Below are positions 33,396 to 41,307 of a stretch of DNA of 64,000 bases, one piece after another (position 1 is the first letter of the stretch; each line of letters begins with the position of its first letter). Under the pieces are notes generated by a model, which was not told where the DNA came from, made no database searches, and saw nothing but the letters and a program-made list of their open reading frames with translations. This DNA comes from Rhodospirillaceae bacterium. GTDB taxonomy: Bacteria; Pseudomonadota; Alphaproteobacteria; GCA-2731375. The position numbers and the translations under genes are program-made. The stretch spans positions 247,103 to 311,102 of the forward strand of contig JABIWH010000057.1 of NCBI GenBank assembly GCA_018701215.1, read 5' to 3'.

Positions 33396-35210
33396 ATGTC
33401 GGGTACAGAGCAGAATTTGGGGCAAGCGAGCGACCGGAACGAGGCTGCTGAAACCATGAGTGGCGCGGAAATTCTGATCCGTGCGCTGACCGATCAGGGC
33501 GTGGAGGTAATTTTCGGCTATCCGGGCGGCGCCGTACTGCCGATCTACGATGCTCTGTTCGCGCAGAACAATATCCGCCACATCCTGGTGCGCCAGGAAG
33601 GCGGCGCGGTGCACGCGGCGGAGGGTTATGCCCGTTCCACCGGCAAGCCGGGCGTGGTCCTGGTCACCTCCGGCCCCGGTGCGACCAACGCGGTGACCGG
33701 CCTGACCGATGCGATGATGGATTCCATTCCCATCGTCTGTCTGACCGGCCAGGTCGCCTCGCATCTGATCGGCAATGATGCCTTTCAAGAGGCCGACACC
33801 ATCGGCATCACCCGGCCCTGTACCAAGCATAATTATCTGGTCAAGGACACGGACGAGATGGGCCGCATCGTGCACGAGGCGTTTTATGTCGCCACCCAGG
33901 GGCGCCCCGGTCCCGTGGTCATTGATCTGCCCAAGGATATCTGCGTCAACCAGGGCCATTACGAAAAGCCGGACCTGGATAACCTGCAGCACAAGACTTA
34001 TCGCCCGCCCACCACCGGCAAGCCGGACCAGGTCGCCGAAGCGGTGAAATGGATGGCGGGGGCGAAACGGCCGATTTTCTATACCGGCGGCGGCCTGATC
34101 AATTCCGGGCCCGAGGCTTGCGCCAAGCTGCGCGAACTGGTCAAGCTGACCGGCTATCCCATCACCTCCACCCTGATGGGCCTGGGCGCCTATCCCGCCT
34201 CGGACCAGCAGTTCCTGGGCATGCTGGGCATGCACGGTACCTACGAAGCCAACAACGCCATGCATGATTGCGACGTGATGATCTGCCTGGGCGCCCGCTT
34301 TGATGACCGGATCACCGGCCGCCTGGACGCATTTTCGCCGAATTCAAAGAAAATCCACGTGGATGTGGATCCGTCGTCGATCAACAAGAACATTTCCATC
34401 GACCTGGGCATCATCGGCGACGTGGGCCAGGTGATCGAACAGATGCTGGCGGCCTGGAAGCAGGCCGGCCACCAACCGGACGCGGCGGCCTCAACCGAAT
34501 GGTGGACGACGATCCAGAAATGGCGCTCCCGCGACTGTCTGGCCTTTGATCAGGGCAAGGACGTGATCCTGCCGCAACATGCCATTCAGCGCCTGTACGA
34601 ACTGACCAAGGAGCGTGACACCTATATCACTACCGAAGTGGGCCAGCACCAGATGTGGGCGGCGCAGTTCTATAAGTTCGAGGAGCCGAACCGCTGGATG
34701 ACCTCCGGCGGCCTGGGCACCATGGGCTATGGCCTGCCGGCGGCGGTGGGCGTGCAGATCGCCCATCCCGAAAGCCTGGTGGTGGATATCTCGGGCGAGG
34801 CATCCTTCATGATGAACATGCAGGAAATCGCCACGGCGGCGCAGTATCGTCTGCCCCTGAAGGTCTTTATCCTGAACAACCGCTGGATGGGCATGGTGCG
34901 GCAATGGCAGGAACTGCTCCACGGCAGCCGCTATTCCGAGACCTATTCCGAGGCGCTGCCGGATTTCGTCAAGCTGGCGGAATGTTTCGGCGCCACCGGC
35001 ATGGCCATGCGGGACCCCGCCACCCTGGACGACGATATCCTGAAAATGCTGGATACCGACGGCCTGGTGATCGCCGATGTGCAAGTGGCCCAGGAGGAAA
35101 ACTGCTTCCCCATGGTGCCCTCCGGTGCGGCCCACAACGAAATGATCATGGCCGGCAACAAGGATGCCGAAAGCCCCAAGGTCACCGGCGACGGCATGGC
35201 GCTGGTTTGA
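33396..35210 (+). CDS. ilvB: Acetolactate synthase large (catalytic) subunit
   Basis: A 604-residue thiamine-diphosphate enzyme for the first common step of valine, leucine and isoleucine synthesis. The catalytic Glu region is HILVRQEGGAVHAAEGYAR (about residue 65), the FAD-domain segments include MLGMHGTYEANNAM, and the C-terminal ThDP domain holds VVDISGEASFMMNMQEIATA (about 463). The metal motif here reads GEAS rather than the usual GDGS or GDAS, replacing the Asp ligand by Glu; this could be tolerated but is worth noting. The start has TTAGGAG upstream. It is the first gene of ilvB-ilvH-ilvC and is separated from ilvH by a palindromic repeat. Confidence 0.95.
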   Translation: MSGTEQNLGQASDRNEAAETMSGAEILIRALTDQGVEVIFGYPGGAVLPIYDALFAQNNIRHILVRQEGGAVHAAEGYARSTGKPGVVLVTSGPGATNAVTGLTDAMMDSIPIVCLTGQVASHLIGNDAFQEADTIGITRPCTKHNYLVKDTDEMGRIVHEAFYVATQGRPGPVVIDLPKDICVNQGHYEKPDLDNLQHKTYRPPTTGKPDQVAEAVKWMAGAKRPIFYTGGGLINSGPEACAKLRELVKLTGYPITSTLMGLGAYPASDQQFLGMLGMHGTYEANNAMHDCDVMICLGARFDDRITGRLDAFSPNSKKIHVDVDPSSINKNISIDLGIIGDVGQVIEQMLAAWKQAGHQPDAAASTEWWTTIQKWRSRDCLAFDQGKDVILPQHAIQRLYELTKERDTYITTEVGQHQMWAAQFYKFEEPNRWMTSGGLGTMGYGLPAAVGVQIAHPESLVVDISGEASFMMNMQEIATAAQYRLPLKVFILNNRWMGMVRQWQELLHGSRYSETYSEALPDFVKLAECFGATGMAMRDPATLDDDILKMLDTDGLVIADVQVAQEENCFPMVPSGAAHNEMIMAGNKDAESPKVTGDGMALV

Positions 35211-35234
35211 GGGCGATGTTTTAAGCCGGCTGCA

Positions 35235-35303
35235 CCGCCCGCTCCCCCTCCCGGCCACCCCCGAGATCATACTGAATGGGTGGCCGGGAGGGGGAGCGGG
35301 CGG
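35235..35303. repeat. Dispersed palindromic repeat, copy 2 (inside the ilv operon)
   Basis: Complementary 26-base arms at 35235-35260 and 35278-35303 surround a 17-base loop. Arms and the loop core GATCATACT match copy 1 at 18356-18425, in the same orientation. It occupies most of the ilvB-ilvH gap, so the ilv transcript would contain a very stable stem of about 26 bp between the two subunit genes. It could set mRNA stability or subunit ratio, or be a passive mobile element. Confidence 0.85.
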
Positions 35304-35340
35304 CCCGGCGACCAATAGAATTTACGACGGAGTTTAGTTT

Positions 35341-35856
35341 ATGAGCGAAAAACCTGAGGCCGACCCGAAACATACCATCGCCGTGCTGGTGGATAATGAA
35401 CCCGGCGTGCTGGCCCGCGTGGTGGGGCTGTTCTCCGGCCGGGGCTATAACATCGACAGCCTGACCGTGGCCGAGGTGGATACCCGGCGGGACCGCTCCC
35501 GCATCAATATCGTCACCTCCGGCAACGAGATGATCATTGATCAGATCCGGGCCCAGCTGGAACGCCTCGTCCCGGTCTTCAATGTGGTTGACCTGACCGA
35601 GGACGGACCCTCGATTGAGCGCGAGCTGGCCCTGATCAAGGTGGTGGCCACGGGTGAAAACCGCATCGAGGCCCTGCGCGTGGCGGACATTTTTCGGGCC
35701 CGGGCGGTGGATTCCACCCTTGGCAGCTTTGTCTTTGAAGTGACCGGCGACAGCAGCAAGGTAAATGCCTTTATCGACCTGATGGAACCCCTTGGTTTGG
35801 CCGAAGTCTCGCGTACCGGCGTTGTTGCCATTGCGCGCGGCGCGGACGCCATGTAG
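35341..35856 (+). CDS. ilvH: Acetolactate synthase small (regulatory) subunit
   Basis: A 171-residue regulatory subunit. The N-terminal ACT domain is clear: HTIAVLVDNEPGVLARVVGL and FSGRGYNIDSLTVAEVDT, the feedback-binding region, at residues 11-47. The C-terminal domain (about 85-165) contains RELALIKV and ADIFRARAVDSTLGSFVFEVTG. It confers valine sensitivity on, and activates, the catalytic subunit. ACGGAG lies a little upstream of the ATG. The 130-base gap from ilvB holds the palindromic repeat, so its translation is not coupled to ilvB. Also called ilvN in some species. Confidence 0.95.
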   Translation: MSEKPEADPKHTIAVLVDNEPGVLARVVGLFSGRGYNIDSLTVAEVDTRRDRSRINIVTSGNEMIIDQIRAQLERLVPVFNVVDLTEDGPSIERELALIKVVATGENRIEALRVADIFRARAVDSTLGSFVFEVTGDSSKVNAFIDLMEPLGLAEVSRTGVVAIARGADAM

Positions 35857-35935
35857 ATAGGGCTCCAACAAATTTCACAGCAAAACAAGAACCGCCTGCC
35901 TGGCGGCGTCAACAGCAACGAAGAGGATACCAATC

Positions 35936-36955
35936 ATGCGCGTCTATTATGACCGCGATGCGGACGTCAACCTGATCAAAAGCAAGAAGGTCGCCGTTTT
36001 CGGCTATGGCTCTCAGGGCCATGCCCATGCCAACAACCTGAAAGATTCCGGCTGTGAGAACGTCGTCGTCGCCTTGCGCGCCGGCAGCGGCTCCATTGCC
36101 AAGGCCGAGGCGGCTGGCTTTAAGGTGATGACCCCGGGCGAGGCGGCCAAATGGGCCGATCTGGCCATGGTCTTGACGCCTGACGAGGGCCAGGCCGATT
36201 TGTGGGAAGACGACCTGCGCGACAACATGCGCCCCGGCACGGCGATGGCCTTCGCCCATGGCCTGTCGATCCATTTTAATCTGATCGAGGCGCGCGAGGA
36301 CATGGACGTCTTCATGATCGCCCCGAAAGGCCCCGGCCACACCGTGCGTTCCGAGTACGTGCGCGGCGCCGGCGTGCCCTGCCTGGTGGCGGTGGATCAG
36401 AACGCTTCGGGTAATGCGCTGGAGATTGGCCTGAGTTACTCATCCGCCATCGGCGGCGGCCGGGCCGGCACCATCGAGACGACTTTTCGGGAGGAATGCG
36501 AGACGGATTTGTTTGGCGAACAGACCGTGCTGTGCGGCGGTGTCTGCGAGTTGATGCGGGCCGGCTTCGAGATCCTGGTCGAGGCGGGCTACGCCCCCGA
36601 AATGGCCTATTTCGAATGCATGCACGAGATGAAGTTGATCGTCGATCTGATTTATGAAGGCGGCATCGCCAACATGAACTACTCCATCTCCAACACGGCC
36701 GAGTACGGCGAATACGTCACCGGCCCCAAGATCATCGACGACAGCGTCAAGGACCGCATGCGCGAAGCCTTGGCCCGCATCCAGTCCGGCGAATTCGCGG
36801 CCACCTGGATGTTGGAGAACAAGGTCAATCAAGCCAGCTTTAAAGCCCAGCGCCGCCGTTCATCCGAGCATCTCTCGGAAGAGGTCGGCGAAAAGCTGCG
36901 CGCCATGATGCCCTGGATCGCCGAGGGCCGCCTGGTCGACAAAGCCAAGAACTAG
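35936..36955 (+). CDS. ilvC: Ketol-acid reductoisomerase
   Basis: A 339-residue class I (short-form) enzyme, which isomerises and reduces acetolactate with NADPH. The Rossmann loop AVFGYGSQGHAHANNLKDSG is at residues 22-41 and the Arg-Gly-Ser cofactor selectivity region ALRAGSGS at about 48-55. The knotted C-terminal domain shows DLFGEQTVLCGG (the Mg-binding Asp-Glu) near 190 and ECMHEMKLIVDLIYEGG near 230. The end NQASFKAQRRRSSEHLSEEVG is typical. Start at 35936 follows GAAGAGGATACC. It closes the ilvBHC operon and is followed by a strong intrinsic terminator. Confidence 0.96.
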   Translation: MRVYYDRDADVNLIKSKKVAVFGYGSQGHAHANNLKDSGCENVVVALRAGSGSIAKAEAAGFKVMTPGEAAKWADLAMVLTPDEGQADLWEDDLRDNMRPGTAMAFAHGLSIHFNLIEAREDMDVFMIAPKGPGHTVRSEYVRGAGVPCLVAVDQNASGNALEIGLSYSSAIGGGRAGTIETTFREECETDLFGEQTVLCGGVCELMRAGFEILVEAGYAPEMAYFECMHEMKLIVDLIYEGGIANMNYSISNTAEYGEYVTGPKIIDDSVKDRMREALARIQSGEFAATWMLENKVNQASFKAQRRRSSEHLSEEVGEKLRAMMPWIAEGRLVDKAKN

Positions 36956-36978
36956 CGCCCCCGGCGCACGGTTAAATG

Positions 36979-37015
36979 CGGCCCCGCCCTGAGTTTTTAG
37001 GGCGGGGCCGTTTTT
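36979..37015 (+). terminator. Rho-independent terminator of the ilv operon
   Basis: A perfect 12-bp GC-rich stem (CGGCCCCGCCCT with AGGGCGGGGCCG) with loop GAGTTTTT is followed immediately by TTTTT at 37011-37015. This is a textbook intrinsic terminator, 23 bases after the ilvC stop. It also marks the left border of the lower-GC DUF488 island. Nearby, CGGGGACA (37059-37066) and TGTCCCCG (37098-37105) form a wider inverted pair. Confidence 0.9.
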
Positions 37016-37246
37016 GTGCGGGTGAGGCGCCATCCCGCTCCAACAAGCGCAGGAATAGCGGGGACATGACCTATTTTCCGAAGGAAACAAAGGATCGTGT
37101 CCCCGATTTTCACTGTCGAAAGTTGAGCCGGGTATCCCACGGCTCTGCAGATACTCCAATTCGGTAAGGTGTCGCCAAATTTAACGGAACTCTCCAGAAC
37201 TCTCGTGGGCCGGAAATGATCGGCTGCCGCCAAACAGCGGAGGAAA

Positions 37247-38044
37247 CTATTGCACAAGGTCGAGGAGAAGGTCTGCTTGGGGGTCTACATCCAGGCGGAT
37301 TAGTCCAACCAACAACCATTGATTCTTCGTACCGTGGGTGACATTCCTTCTGCTGTGCGTGCTAAAAACTAGAGCGAGACCAGCTTTAAAGTACTCGTCT
37401 TCATATTTGGCACGAATAAATTCTAAAGCCTTCTGGCTGCCATATTCCCGTTCAAATCGATTGAAAGCAGTTGACGTTTCCCAATCGTCGCATTCATGTC
37501 GATGATATTTGCCGTCGTTGCCCTTCCAACGAGCGGAGAATTGCATAGGACATGGCTCAAGAGGTGTAGCGGTCTTGTCAAGAAATGACATTTGATTTGC
37601 TAAATCAGCGTGTTTGGCGCGTTCATTGGCAATCTCGCGCTCCGATTTCTCGACCCATGTTATCTCTAGTTTGCTTGGGCGGAGCATTACCAACGATTCA
37701 CCCCGTCGCTCAGCATCTTCAAAAGATTCTCGTACTAAGGGATTAAGAAACGGGGCACGCTCTGATTTCTTGACCTGCTTACCAACTACGAGGCTGTCCG
37801 GGATCACTTTTTGGCTTTCCCACCGTTTGTCGTTTGGGGAAGTTGTGTACAGATATTCGATCCAATCCCATCGGCGAAATTTCTGAATATCGTTCAATAT
37901 CCTAAAGGGAACCGGGTATTGCCGCCGCCATTTTCCATCGCGACCAATACCAGCACAACAGACAGTTTCGAAATACGCGCTTGACCTATGCGGCTGCGCC
38001 TTCACGAGTATGAAACACTCGTCCAATGCTGAGCTTTGATTCAT
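37247..38044 (-). CDS. Uncharacterised DUF488-associated protein
   Basis: A 265-residue protein I recognise only as an unnamed family that often sits beside DUF488 genes. Its N-terminal signature reads FILVKAQPHRSSAYFETVCC, then AGIGRDGKWRRQYPVPFR (residues about 10-47). A charged middle (IANERAKHADLANQMSFLD) and a C-terminal stretch with KYHRHECDDWETSTAF and LVFSTHSRRN follow. Two Cys-containing motifs (TVCCAG, PCPM) and His/Cys residues could bind metal. No signal peptide or membrane helix is seen. The start overlaps the DUF488 gene by about 59 bases, so the two are co-transcribed. Local GC is near 45 percent against about 65 percent in ilvC, suggesting transfer. Confidence 0.7.
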   Translation of the reverse strand: MNQSSALDECFILVKAQPHRSSAYFETVCCAGIGRDGKWRRQYPVPFRILNDIQKFRRWDWIEYLYTTSPNDKRWESQKVIPDSLVVGKQVKKSERAPFLNPLVRESFEDAERRGESLVMLRPSKLEITWVEKSEREIANERAKHADLANQMSFLDKTATPLEPCPMQFSARWKGNDGKYHRHECDDWETSTAFNRFEREYGSQKALEFIRAKYEDEYFKAGLALVFSTHSRRNVTHGTKNQWLLVGLIRLDVDPQADLLLDLVQ

Positions 38045-38483
38045 TCTGTTCCACCTCAAGGTGAACGAACTTGCACCCTAACAGCATCTCGAAGTGGTCT
38101 GCCACCATTTTCCTATGGCAAAGACGATAATCCCTCTCATAGCACATGAAACATATTCGCTTCGATTGCATAAGCAATTTAATTTTGGAAAGCGCCTCCT
38201 GTGCTGGTTTGGACGCCAACACTTCAAGGAAAATGCCTCTGAATTTTTCGATTTTCCCTTGTCGGGCGGCATCTCGACCAGCTTTTGGATCACCCAGTTC
38301 TCGAAAATGGATATAATCTATGTTTGCCTCGGCGACCGACTTTGAAAGAGCTGTCTTTGAGAAACCAACTCGCCGAGACTGCGCCCTTTCGCGAATGTCG
38401 ATCAATATATCAATTCGACATGCTTGTAATGTAGCAACAAAATCCTCTGGTTTACATTTTTCGTACCCGATCGTCGCAAACAT
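37986..38483 (-). CDS. DUF488 family protein
   Basis: A 165-residue DUF488 protein. The N-terminal ATIGYEKCKPEDFVATLQ and the IDILIDIRERAQSRRVGFSK segment are the conserved opening; RELGDPKAGRDAARQGKIEKF is the middle. The hallmark C-terminal motif CYERDYRLCHRKMVADHF (about residues 116-133) has two Cys and the CHR triplet. The family has no proven reaction; members are found in many accessory and conflict-type regions. The long overlap with the downstream gene and shared low GC show the two came in as a unit. The ATG at 38483 has GGGGGAAACATG context, a good translation signal. Confidence 0.85.
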   Translation of the reverse strand: MFATIGYEKCKPEDFVATLQACRIDILIDIRERAQSRRVGFSKTALSKSVAEANIDYIHFRELGDPKAGRDAARQGKIEKFRGIFLEVLASKPAQEALSKIKLLMQSKRICFMCYERDYRLCHRKMVADHFEMLLGCKFVHLEVEQNESKLSIGRVFHTREGAAA

Positions 38484-38804
38484 GTTTCCCCCTTGTTACT
38501 AATCTACATTGACGGCGATTCGCGAAAGAGGATTAGCAGAAAATCAACGTTGTGTGAATCCTCTATCCAACAAATTCTTGTTCGTGCGGCGCCCAAAAGC
38601 AAAAAGTCTCCGGTATCTTTGCGGAACCTCCGACGCCAATGCATCTTCATTTTTTCTACCGGTTCGCCAGCAGACACATCAGCACAATGGCGATTTGGCA
38701 CCGCATTTAAGGGACGGAAAAGAGGACGCTACCCTACGGAAAAGGGGACGGGAAAAGGGGATGCTACCCTTTGTTTTGTGGGCACTACCGCACCAATCTC
38801 GGCC
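38484..38804. other. Non-coding gap with GGGGAC-type direct repeats
   Basis: No gene is supported in these 321 bases. The left part is the promoter zone of the DUF488 gene. The right part holds near-identical 20-base units at 38716-38735 and 38751-38770 (18 of 20 matches, core GGAAAAGGGGA-GCTACCCT) plus a partial third copy at 38738-38750. Such GGGGAC/CTACCC motifs resemble the small repeats often left beside REP-associated transposase genes, but no transposase is present here. Confidence 0.6.
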
Positions 38805-39752
38805 CTATTCGGCGTAGCGAATTCTGGGGTCTAGCAGGGCGTAGATCATGTCGACGATGAAGTTGAGGCTGACGGTGATGACCGCCATCAACATTACCAG
38901 GTTCTGCACCATGGGATAGTCGCGCACCAGGATCGCCTCGACCAGGAAATAGGCCATGCCGGGAATATTAAAAACGGTTTCGATGACCACGAGGCCGCCC
39001 ATCATGAAGGCCGCCTCGATGCCGATCACCGTAGTCACCGGCAGCATGGCGTTCTTCAGGGCATGGCGGTAGTTGACCGCCCCGTCCGAAACCCCCTTGG
39101 CCCGTGCCGTGCGGATATAGTCCTGGCGCATCACCTCCAGCATCGCCGAGCGGGTCAGCCGCATGATCAGCGCGGAGGCGCGAAAGCCGGCGACGGCGGC
39201 GGGAATGGCATAGAGCAGCAGTTCGTCCCACAGGTTTTCCGGCGGCTCCAGATAGACCGGAATGGTGCCAAACACTTGGACGAAAAACATCAGGATCAAC
39301 AGCGCCAGCCAGAACGACGGTAGCGACAGGCCGCTCAGGGAAATTACCCGCAGGGTATAATCCAGCGCGGTGTTTTGTCTGACCGCGCTGATCACGCCCA
39401 GGGGCAGGCCGAACAGGATCGAATAGCCGATCGCCAGGGCGGCCAGCTTGGCGGTGATGGGGATGCGCGGGGCCAATTCATCCACCACCGGCATTTCCGA
39501 GACGAAGGAAAGCCCCAGATCCCAGGTCAACAACCCGCCGATCCAATGGAAATATTGCAGCGGTATGGCCAGATCGAGGCCGAGCTCCTTTTCGATCGCG
39601 GCCATTTCCTCTGGGTCGATGAAACCGGCGGTATCGAACATGATAACGGCGATGTTGCCCGGCATCAGCCATAGCAGCACGAAGATCAGCATCGATATGC
39701 CGACCAGGGTCAGCAGCATCAGGAGTAAGCGTTTTACCAGATAGGTGCCCAA
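38805..39752 (-). CDS. ABC transporter permease, DppB/OppB family, without partners
   Basis: A 315-residue inner-membrane permease of the peptide/nickel importer type. The N-terminus, YLVKRLLLMLLTLVGISMLIFVL, is a first helix; about six helices are visible. The cytoplasmic EAA-like loop reads RTARAKGVSDGAVNYRHALKNAML (about residues 210-233) and the end IVDMIYALLDPRIRY is the family's normal C-terminus. The gene is therefore intact. The second permease, ATPases and binding protein that usually follow are absent: downstream is the repeat-rich gap and the DUF488 island. The DUF1028 gene lies 34 bases upstream on the same strand and may share its transcript. Confidence 0.88.
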   Translation of the reverse strand: MGTYLVKRLLLMLLTLVGISMLIFVLLWLMPGNIAVIMFDTAGFIDPEEMAAIEKELGLDLAIPLQYFHWIGGLLTWDLGLSFVSEMPVVDELAPRIPITAKLAALAIGYSILFGLPLGVISAVRQNTALDYTLRVISLSGLSLPSFWLALLILMFFVQVFGTIPVYLEPPENLWDELLLYAIPAAVAGFRASALIMRLTRSAMLEVMRQDYIRTARAKGVSDGAVNYRHALKNAMLPVTTVIGIEAAFMMGGLVVIETVFNIPGMAYFLVEAILVRDYPMVQNLVMLMAVITVSLNFIVDMIYALLDPRIRYAE

Positions 39753-39786
39753 AACCCGCCCCCAGAACTAACCGGACTAACCGCCG

Positions 39787-40491
39787 TCAACCCGCAAGCC
39801 ATTCGTCATGGTCAACGCCCCGGGCCTCCAACCATTCGCGATAGCCCACGGTTGGGTGCAGGGGCCGCTCGGCATAATAGGGGATCAGGGGGATGTATCT
39901 GTTCAGATGGCTGCGCAGCTTGGCGATGGCGTCGACCCTGTGCCAATCGACACGCAAGTCCACACGCGCGAGGTCATCGCGGTCAAAGACTTTCAGCACG
40001 GAAATATGCTGGCCCACGCCGCGCTGGCCACCGGCATCGCGCCCGGCCTCCAACGCCCGCATCAGGCGTTCTTCCAGATCCTCGTCGATGGCGGCCTTGA
40101 AAGCCTCCGCGATGGCGCCGACGACGCCTTCGTTAACCCGGTTGCCCAGGGCGATCAGATTGCTCTCGGCGATATGTTCGGCCACATCGGCATTGTTGCC
40201 GCCGGTGCGCGCCGCCGTCCGCCCAAAGCGGTCCATCACGCCGAGCTGGCGAAATTCAACATGGGTGTCGGAGGCGACGATCTCGTCCAGCACCTTGTGC
40301 GGCGCATAGCCGGTTTCCAACAGCTTGATGCCAAGGTGGCCCAGATATGGATTGGTCAGGGCCTGGGTGATGACCGCGCCGATCTGCGCCTTTGCGTGTG
40401 GGAAGCGGCCACCCGCCGCCAGTTCGCTGGTCGCGCCCGCGAAGCCTATCATGCCGGTTCGTTCACAGCGGCCCATTAGTGAGAATGTCAT
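39787..40491 (-). CDS. DUF1028 family protein (putative Ntn-hydrolase fold)
   Basis: A 234-residue protein of family DUF1028, which has an Ntn-hydrolase-like fold by structure. The conserved opening TFSLMGRCERTGMIGFAGATS (residues 2-22) and the FPHAKAQIGAVITQALTNPYLG segment are clear, as is the middle RQLGVMDRFGRTAARTG and the NRVNEGVVGAIAEAF region. The start at 40491 has GGAGGAGAT nine bases upstream; a longer frame from 40521 is not needed. The family often neighbours peptide transporters and aminohydrolases, consistent with the DppB-type permease downstream. Its reaction is unknown; a hydrolase acting on imported peptides or amides is a guess. Confidence 0.85.
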   Translation of the reverse strand: MTFSLMGRCERTGMIGFAGATSELAAGGRFPHAKAQIGAVITQALTNPYLGHLGIKLLETGYAPHKVLDEIVASDTHVEFRQLGVMDRFGRTAARTGGNNADVAEHIAESNLIALGNRVNEGVVGAIAEAFKAAIDEDLEERLMRALEAGRDAGGQRGVGQHISVLKVFDRDDLARVDLRVDWHRVDAIAKLRSHLNRYIPLIPYYAERPLHPTVGYREWLEARGVDHDEWLAG

Positions 40492-41307
40492 TTGAATATC
40501 TCCTCCCGTTTGCCCGGCCAAAAATGGCCCTTACCGTCATTGTTATTATTTTCGGCGGAATAACCCCGCGACCGCAACACGATTGTGCAGGAAGGGTGTG
40601 ATGGGAAAGCGTCAGGGGCGTTCTGGGTGCCGCGTTCGAAATGTACCGGCGGCGGCCCGTCAGCTGCCGTATTTCGGCACCTGGCAACGGCTAACTTGCA
40701 ATGGCGATGCAAAAAATCAGGTATTCCCCAGTAGAGGCCCCAGTGATCCCTGTAAAGATTGGTCGTGAATGCTACAGAATTTACCGCCCCATGGAATAGT
40801 CACAATAAAGACGACAACGAACCGAATAGAAAACCAGGCAGCAGGCGCCGCGCGGGCAAAGGGGCCGAATAGATCGCCGTTGCCGGCCATGCCAACCGGA
40901 GTAAGGTTGCCCGCGGTTACCGGGCCGTGCCCGCATACCCCCATAGATGTTGGGATAACGGCGGTATTAACCATATTACCACTTGCGGCGCTGGTCGAAT
41001 TAGTCGTAATAACTAGTTGGAATCGGATCATAATGACCGGTTTATGGAGTCCGCATCGCGGCTTTGGAGTTGATCGGCGTCGGCTGCCATATTGCTGCCT
41101 GATTTGGTGGTTATGGGCATGGACAGCATTGTGACGGGGATCATCGACACAAGACGCGGCGGATAGGATTTTGTCTGCAATGCGCTGGCGGCTTATTGGT
41201 CGGTAGTCCTTGATTAACCATTAGGACTTGGTTAACCGGTTTAGATTAAAAGCTATCAGTGTTGGACAATAGATGAATTAAGGCCTTTGGGCCGGGGGTG
41301 GCATTAG
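40492..41307. other. Long intergenic region upstream of mreB
   Basis: About 816 bases between divergent genes. Open frames exist on both strands (for example 40769-41134 plus and 40717-41031 minus) but neither resembles a known protein, neither has a convincing ribosome binding site, and they overlap antisense, so none is called. The last 150 bases are AT-rich and include an inverted repeat at 41214-41235, and are the likely mreB promoter zone. The remainder shows nothing I recognise. Confidence 0.5.
41214..41235. promoter_or_regulatory. Inverted repeat TTAACCA-N8-TGGTTAA upstream of mreB
   Basis: Two perfect 7-base inverted half-sites separated by 8 bases lie 73 bases before the mreB start. 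A further TTAA lies at 41246-41249. The TTAACC halves resemble CtrA half-sites but are inverted rather than in the direct TTAA-N7-TTAA arrangement, so a different dimeric regulator is also possible. The position suits control of the rod-shape operon. Confidence 0.4.

Noticed and set aside
40717..41134. Overlapping open frames on both strands upstream of mreB
   Set aside because: They overlap each other, lack ribosome binding sites and resemble no family I know; left as intergenic.
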